Shown piece after piece: positions 37,001 through 46,270 of a DNA stretch of 64,000 nt (positions are counted from its first letter, which is position 1; every line of letters begins with the position of its first letter). The notes beneath the pieces are model-generated. The model was not told the origin of the DNA, did no database searches, and worked only from the letters and a program-made list of their open reading frames with translations. The DNA comes from Nectonema munidae (lineage: Eukaryota > Nematomorpha > Nectonematoida > Nectonematidae), in assembly GCA_030549495.1 (NCBI GenBank), contig JAUIRK010000949.1, positions 124,001-188,000 of the forward strand, in the 5' to 3' direction. Made by a program: the position numbers and the translations under genes.

Positions 37001-40000
37001 CACTAAAAGTTCAATTCAAAATTTGAATTTAGAAGGATGAACTCTATTTTCTATGAAGAAGTTATGATTAAGATATTATTTTAATCATAGAGTATTTGTG
37101 TCGAAGGATTCAAGGAAGATTTTAGACAATTTGAAGTACCCTTTTTAAAAAAACTTAACTAACACTACCTTAATTAACCAAGTATCCTATAACTACGTCT
37201 AGTTTATCAATACATGAATTTGGTGATAAATACAGTGGAGTCGTGTAAAACTTGGTTGAAAATGGCCACTAGGTTCGTACAAATCGACTTTCCTATGCCT
37301 GACTTTTACCGAGAAACTTTAAAAAGCGAAAAGCGCGGTATCCTGGGGTATGAACATTGAAAAGTTCTTCTTTTGCAATGTAGGCGCGCGTTTAAAGGTG
37401 TCACTTGAGTAGTTGAGCCAGAAATTCAGAATTCGTTGTAAAGAAGTGTTTCCACACTTTTTCCTTGCATCGGTTAGAAGGAATTTTACCCGAGCTTTCG
37501 CGAATAGCGACTTCGTTTTAAAGAAGCCTCTTCGTTTTAAATTAGGATTGGCGAGATCTAAAAATACCTGACAAAAATAATTCAGAGAAATAAAACAAGC
37601 CTCGAAATATTATATCCATATGTGATGTACATTGCTTTGCCAATATGTTTGCAATATGTTTCAGCAAAAAGGAAACTCATGCTGTTATTTTCACATGTCA
37701 TCTGGGAGTGATGGTATCCAAATAATATTCATCGGTGACGCAAGAGTGTCTATGAATTCAGTAAAGTTATAAGCTGATCTTAGCAAGCGATGATGTGCAT
37801 AAAAGAGATTGAGAGAATTCAAAGTTATGCCTTTCGCCCCCCCCCTCTCCACAGCATGTATGTCCCTGATCTATAATTAAGTGAGTTTACAATATTTATC
37901 ATAATTATCAAAGAAGGGACATGACAAAAGTGTGATAAAAAATGCAGAATTCAATAGGAGGACATGAAAAATCAATTAACTAACATCTTAGCTAGCGTAC
38001 ACTAGCAAACTAACTATCTTGAAAGATAGTAAAATAAAATAAATTGAAAAATTATTATTAAGAGGACACTTTGTAAACTTTATTCATCCAGACATTTTCG
38101 AACGAATGTCTTTATCATGGATATAAAAATTTTAATTCCGAGATTTTTGCCTTTTTATTTATTTCAGGATTGGCATTTATAATTTTTATGTATTTTCAAA
38201 TATGAATAACTTTCTAACTAACCAGCTAATTAATCCACTAACTAACTAACAGTTTGTCACTCCTTTGATTACTATCTAATTCTGTCACTCCTTTGAACGA
38301 ATCCCTAAAAATTAAGCTTGATCTAATAGTGATGAAAAGTGGTGTAACTTTTATGATAATGGAGTAATGTTTTTTTCTAGGGGAAAGTTTGGAGTGGTTC
38401 ATCGGTGTCACCCAAGAAATAATTCTAGACTTTCTTTTGCCGCCAAATTCTTTGATGTAAACAATCCCTCAGCTATGACAGAAGCCAAAAAGGAATTCTC
38501 CATTCTAAAAAAACTCTCCAACACTCACATCATTCAAGCTATCGAGATGTTTTCTTCGCCCAATTGTTATATCGTTGTGTTAGAGTAGTAAGTTCTTTAT
38601 CATTCTTATTTTTAAATGTACACAGCAGTCGCTTTGTATTTTCAATCTATTTCAAATCCTTTTTCAAATCTATTCCTCAAAATGGCTCAATTTTTGCACT
38701 TCCTCAAATGCGCTCACGGTCTTTTCTTAAGTATACCTCCTATTTTGCATCTTTTAGATTAGTCAGCTGTAATTTAGCACTAATCAAAATATTGATATAA
38801 TCTTTGAACCCTAATATAGTAAACTATTTAACTTTTAAGTCACATCCATACTTTAATCTAATTAAACTAAAAAGTCAGTAGACTAGTAAAAAAATGAGAA
38901 TGCAGCCTGAAACCCATAAGACTGTCCTGAAGCAAGAGTGATTTTAAAGATAATAATCAAATGAGACTTTGTTTTCTAAGACGAAAATAAAGCATACGCA
39001 GTGCTTTTTCCTGATTAACCATTTGAGTAGTAGCAGAATTTTCAAGACTAAATCACCTGCTTTTTTTAACAGAATTAAATATATTTAATACAAACGCTTT
39101 TCATCTCTACGTTAAATGGTTCACTTTGGACCTCAAGGGGTTTATACTTCTATTTTATCGTTTCCTTCAATAAAACAGAAGAATCTCAAGTACGCCACAA
39201 TTTCGCAAAGCCCAAATCGTGTGAACTTCTTTCAAGATACAACAAAACGCATCTATCCTGAAATTGCTTGAGGGCAACAAATATATCCAGCTTGTTAAGG
39301 ATTCTGTTTATTTAACTTTTCACTCAATTGAAAGATTGTTTCGTATTTTTTGAATGCACTCATCAGAATTAGTTATTTTCCTTTCACATTATAGGAATCA
39401 AAGTTTCACAAACAAAATTTGTTACAAAAATTTAAAAATCTTGCTTAAAAATCAACATTATTAATTTGAACATATTAATGGATGAAACTTCCAACAGAAA
39501 ATATATTATAAAATTAACAAAAAACAAAAAACTTATTTTTTTGCTCTGAAAAATTATATTATGGGGAAAATGATGTAAATAAACATCAAGGGTACACATG
39601 AATCAAATAATATCAGTTAGATCAATTCAATGACACAAATTTCATGATAGTGCTCCATTTAGTGATGCTCAGACATATGCTCACAAGACTATTGTTCACA
39701 CCCTTAAAAGATTTTCAGACAAAAGATAAATTTGGGAGCATTTGTCTGAAAATTGAATAAGGGTGGGAGCAATTGTCTTGTTGGCCATGGAGAATGCAAT
39801 TTAGTGATACTATTATTAACACACCTGACCAAACCGTCACCTTGACCAATGGGACACCAGTGTTGCAAATTAAACCCCATTCTGTAGAGCGGTGTATTTT
39901 CCTGGGAATTATAGGAGCTTGGCAAACACGCCGCTTCCTTTTGCCAAGATACTATGTATTTAAATGTAACGTTTTACATGCAAAATTTTTCAACATGCTC

Positions 40001-43000
40001 TTTTCGAAAATTGCCATAAACATTCAAATATATATTCAGAGTATAAATTAAAAAGTTGTGTTAAAATTCATTTGTTTGCAGCAAAAATCAAAAAGATATT
40101 GACTTTTGAAAATAGGCTTGGGGATATATACACTATATAGTAAAGTGCAAATGTTTTCGGCCACACCTAATATTTTTTTCTTTGGAATCTTTTGATCATT
40201 GAAATTTATTTATATTAAATTAATTCATCATAAATACCATTTAAAAATAATTCTTTTCTTTTTTAATTTATTCATAACTATTATAAATTCTCTGCAAAAG
40301 TTTCCGGCCATTTGTTTTCATTAAAAAATGAAATGTAAAAAATACAAAATTCATTATTTTATATAAAATATTTACTTTGATAATATTTATACCTTCTTTT
40401 CACTACTTTGTCTGATTTCATTTAGCCCGAATTGAATAAATTCTTCTTGGAAAAGGGCTATATGTATTCTTTATATATTCATTTGGAATCAATTCCCATT
40501 CCTGCTCTGAATATTCCCATAATTCTTCAAGGCTTCTCGGGTTCCTTAGATGAACTTTTCTTTTTAGTTTAACCCACATTTGTTTAAATAGCTCTTTGAC
40601 TTTTGTTTATTGAAAGAAGTAAAACATTAGTTCTCAATTCTAGAGATACTTTAGGCATATCAGTCAAAATAAGACGTCGAGAAAAGATCGTTAAAGAAAG
40701 CAGACGATTTAAAAACATCAATTTTAGAAAAAACAATGATAACAATTTATAATAAAATTTGAAATAAAATATTTTACCTGAAAAATCGACAAATGGCCAA
40801 AAACTTTTTCGCGGAATTTTTAATAGATAAAATATACAAATAATAATTTTGAATAAATTAAAAAAGAAAAGAATTTTTTAAGATGGTATTTATGATTAAT
40901 TAATTTAATATAAATAATTTTCATTCATCAAAAGATTGTAAAGAAAAAAAATATTTGCTTTGGCCGAAAACATTTGCACTCTGCTGTATATATGTGTCCA
41001 ACAGAGGCGCACATCCCGGAGAGGGGGGGAGGGGGGAGCGAAAAGCTTATTCGCCTCTTAGTATAAATTTATTAGTATAATTTTATTAGTATAAATTACT
41101 GGGTTCGTTGCAACCGTATTAGAATACTACTATGTTCATTCAATTACATACCCACGTCATCATAAATTGGACATAGCATTTTTTGTGTCGGGCAATTCTT
41201 TACCCCGATAAGGGGACTTAATTATTTTACCCGCACAGCTAGTTTGAAACGTAGATTGGTCCTCTAAGAATTCTTCTTATTTTGAGGCTTGATTTCAGAT
41301 TAGGCGGTAAAATGATATATTAAGCATCTACGAAAATTTTTTGGTCAAAATTTTAAGTCAAGAAATCATCTTGGTCAATTTTTAAGTGAGAATGGGTAGT
41401 TGGTCTATCTTTTGAAGAATCCAGTCCACCCAGGTTGAGCAACGCATACAATGTCAAAATGTCAAACTTATATATTTTTTAAGTGTTCCTGGATGTGAAG
41501 TTTTTGAAAAAATCATCTCTGAAGACTTTGACCTAACAGAAAAAGAAGTTCAGAATTACGTGAAGCAAATTTTAGATGGAATTTATCACATGCACTGCAA
41601 GAGTATCGTACACCTCGACCTAAAGCCCGAAAACATCATGATTTCGAGTCTCAACGTCATCAAGTTGATTGATTTTGGCATATCGGAAGTCATCAAAGAA
41701 AATAGCTCTCTTCGCATCACATGTGGCACTTTGGAATTTATTGCTCCAGAAGTGATAAACTACGAAGATATCGACTTCACCACTGACATGTGGAGCCTTG
41801 GTGTCATTACTTATGCTCTGTAAGCATGCATCATCACTTTTGTTAAAATAGTCAAATCCTTATCAACCAATTTTTAACGGAAAATATACAAGTATCTTCC
41901 TTAACTTTTTTGTGTGGGTTCGAGATGTAAAATTTTATGGCAGCAATACAAAAAGCAGAGTATATATTTTGAATTTTATTATTTTGAAAAAGCAAACAAA
42001 ATATATCCTATATTGTTTCTTTTAAATATGTTTTTCCTTCTCCAAATCACGGTTGTCCACACGTGTCTGCTTACCATTTCAGTTTCTTAAATTATGAGCT
42101 TAGTCTATTTGGTCATCTTCACCTCTTCTTAACACGTGTTCCATGCATCATCACAAGGCATTGCTTTGGCTAGTCCACATATCCTTTTCAAATAATCAAT
42201 TTGATTGTGCTCGATTTAGTCGTATATCTTTTTAACATGGAACCATTATTTAATAAATTCAAAAACAGTCTCCAAGACAGAATAATAATTGATATTTTTT
42301 CTCAAATTCATCTCAATTGAGTAAATTTATTTTCTTTGTCCATACCTGAAATAGTGAAAAATTTATTTTTTTGGAAATGTAATGCATGGATAAATTATTA
42401 CTGTTCCATTAATCAGAAAATTCATGAAATCACAGGTTTCACAGTTTTATTCTATAATTTATATATCATACTCATTGAATAAGGGTTCTTTTCTCTTTGG
42501 CACTGAATATTAATGGGTTGATACTAGAGCCCTAAATTGGCCATTCTAAATTTCCCATGGGGAGGCATTTCTCCCGTTTTCTGTGATTCGGAAAGAAATT
42601 ATTCATGTGGGTAAAACTAATAGGTAAATCAGAAAACTTCCAAATTATTTTTTATAAACTCTAGATTACCGTATTTTTGGTATATAATATAATATTTCGA
42701 TTACACATATTCATTTTAGCTCACTATACGCATATGTTTGTAATTAAAGTGTTTCTAAAAGGCATTGCTATTACATTGTTTATGTATCCCTATTCTTCCT
42801 TATTCTAGTCACTTTGTTTAAAATGTTTTATACAGATGTTCTTTACTTCTCTAAGATATTTATAAGCAGTTTCGTAAGAATCATCGGAAGCGTAAAAACT
42901 CCAAAGTTAACGTCAATCCTTAAAAACGTTTCTACCATAATGAATATATGAATTCATTTATTTAAAGATAAGTACAATAATATTTTAGACATTTTTTTTG

Positions 43001-46000
43001 CAAAAAAAACCGTAAAAATGATTTCAAAATGGTGGAGGCACATTTTTGAAAATTGTCTTTCCAATTACTTGAATCCCCGTTACAAAGTTGTTCATTTAGG
43101 CTTCTTCAATTTATTTTTAAACAAGAAAATTGATTTAAAAATGATTGCGACAAAAGTGATAAATGTTATTTTAACTGTAATAGTGAGAATGATTTACTTT
43201 CTCCGACAACCATTTTGAAAAGGAGTTATTAAGACATAAATTCTCAACGCGGAGGCGCTATCTCGATGTAAATAAGATAACATTTGGTTCGTGTGGAATG
43301 AAAGAAAAAGAATTTACTGCTTTTATTAGTTTGGCGAAAAGGAAAATAAAAATAACAGTTAGTTCAAGAAAATCAGAAATTTATTATCAAATTATATTAC
43401 GAACAAAAAAAGTATGACTTTCCGTCCTGAAAAAGTTTAAGATTTGAAAATGGTTCGTCAAAAAAATTAAACAATTTTATATTTAAGGATATAGCTTTTA
43501 AAATTTATTTGATTAAAAAGTTCATAATACATTTGAATAATTTTTAAAAATAAATATCCAGTAAGTTTCTCTGCTATTAATATTAATTCATTAATTTAAT
43601 GTTTAAATCCTAAAAAAGATTTACTTGATCAGTTACCTATTAATTTGTAGATATTCAAAGTATTTGCAAAAAAACTTCCCCTTTTTATCTTTTATTTCTT
43701 TCAAGGAAAAGATTGATTAAAAATATGAAGAGTATTACTTTAATTTTATGTTCCTAGTTATAAGACGCTAAATTTCGGAATATGTTGCAGAATCTTTTTT
43801 CGTTTTCACTTCGAACTGCCATGAATTATTGAATTCGTAGAATAATAATTGTTATTATTTGTATTCTGCTAAAGACTATCAGGAATATCTCCGTTCATGG
43901 GTGATAGCGATGCAGAGACTTTGGTGAATGTTACTTCTGGCAAATACGATTTTGATGATGATGCATTTGATAACATTTCAGAAGAAGCTGAAGACTTCAT
44001 CAACTGCTTACTGCATATAAAAAAGAGGTAATTTTTGGATTTCATTGCAAAATAATACACTTTTATTAAGAAAGAGATCAGAATTTGAAGTAAAGTGGGA
44101 AATCTTTCTCTGTAAAAAATTGCCAGAAAACGATGCTAACTCCACACCACAAACACAGCTCCCATTAAGTACCATAGAAATCAGACGATATCTAAAAAAA
44201 ACGCAGATGATTTATATTCAAAGTCATTGAAAAAAGCAGACGAAGATGAAATTACTTATGTTCCCAAATGGGAGCATTGGGACTCAATGACTTAAATGTA
44301 TATAGATTAGCTTGTTGATTAGTTTAAGCTTGCTAGTCAGGTAGTCTTTCGGTTTGTTAATAACTCGCTGAATCAATTAATTATGTCTGTATTGTTTAGT
44401 TAGTTAACTAGATGATTGATAAGATGGAAGATAACCTAACATTTAGCTAATCCGATTGGGTATCCAAAATAATATGTTGTTTATTAAAAATTTACTCCTG
44501 ATAAAAATTCTTATTTTCCTAAAAAAATCTACTCCGATTTCATTTCTAATAAACATGGCTTGCCTAAAAGTTTTCATCATACGTAATGAAAAGTTTTACA
44601 CGCTTTATATCTACTTTTATTTATTGATATGAAAAATCAATTGTAGAGTGAAATAAGAATGTTGACTTGGCTTCCAAATTTAAATAAACATTTGTCAATA
44701 TTTTTATTGTAGAGATGAAGAATGGCGTTGCAAAGGGTAGTTCCATTTTGTTTATTTAATTTTTTTTGAAAAAGCAGATCTTTTATTTTTGCAAACAACT
44801 TCTCAATTATACAGAATAGGCAATTTCACCCGATTTATCCCAGCAAGGAAAACTTGGTTTTATTTGGGTTTTTGAAAAAAGAGTGTGATAACTTTTTTAT
44901 ATTGATTCGCAAACATTTTAAAGTATTGCGCATATGCATTGGCAAAGAGAGGACGCGGGGCTTTTTAATGAATGGGCTTAATGGAGACTTGGCTACGAGC
45001 GCAGGGGATAGAAAATCTGCATATCTTACTCTCTCATACTATACAAAATAATTTCCTACTTCAAATGATATTTCCATTTGAATTATAAACATCAATTATT
45101 CAGGTGCGTAAAACTAATAGGTAAATCAGAAAACTTACAAATTATTTTTATAAACTCTATAATAATATACTATTTCTTTTACCCAGAAACAATGTCAGCT
45201 ACTTACAGCTCCTTCGGATATACGATTCATATCTCAACTATCAGTGCAACGAATATCACTCATAGCAGTGCTTCATTTATATCATCCACATTTGATTCTA
45301 CTTGCTCAAATTTAGGCAATGATATCACTCCTTTAGATAAAACTTTGACAACGGTATCACTTAAACTCCGCAACAGTCAGTGAAGTTTTTTGAATCATAA
45401 TAACAGAATCATAAAAGTAATCCTTGAATCTCATGCAGAGTTCATAAAAAAAGTTGGTGAAATGGTATGAAGACGAGCTATGTATCGAATAATTTGTTCA
45501 TACTTGAAGTCTAAAGGTGAAATTCCAAACGCTTGATAACTCTTTGTTATTGCTTTGATTCAATGACTGGAATCATAGCGCTGTTATTTTGGGAGATAAA
45601 AATGACGCGGAACATCAAAAGTGCATGCCTGCCAATTTGATTAGGTACAACGCTATTGAAAGCTTAACTTATTTACTGCTACAACAACATCGTTCTGACA
45701 ATATAAAATGTGGATACAATCAAGATATCTCACACATAGATCAACTGACACTAAATCTTCGATATATTTAGGGCTATGATCTTCTTAAACAATGCATGCT
45801 CTTCTTGCCCTCTCTTTTCTTTTTTTCAAAAACCTTAACGATTTTCTCAATAATAACAAAAATGCAATACCAGATTGCCATAGTCAGTCTTATGACAATC
45901 CTTCAAATGCGTTCCTGTGATATACTTGATGAGAAGTGCGAAGCAAAGAGATTAGAAGAATGACAGGGGTGGAAGATATAGAGCAGTATTTGGAAGAGCA

Positions 46001-46238
46001 TAGACTCCGTTGGCTAGGACACTTAGAGAAAATGGATCCACAAAGACTAACGAAGAGACTATGGGATGAAAACATCACTGGACAAGCGAGGAGAGGGAGA
46101 CCGAAAAAAAGATGGGAAGATGCTGTTAAAGAAGACATGAAGATTGAAGATGCTTAAATGAAAGGAAGATGGAGACGTCGCTGCAAATTCAAGGTCGACC
46201 TTGGTCCGCCAGGACAAAGACCTGCTCATTAGAGCGAA

Positions 46239-46270
<32 letters not shown>

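Noticed and set aside
45078-45383. 101-codon plus-strand frame, Ser/Thr-rich, after an acceptor-like tract
   Set aside because: It does not connect in phase to kinase exons and resembles no family; more likely a decayed transposon part or chance.
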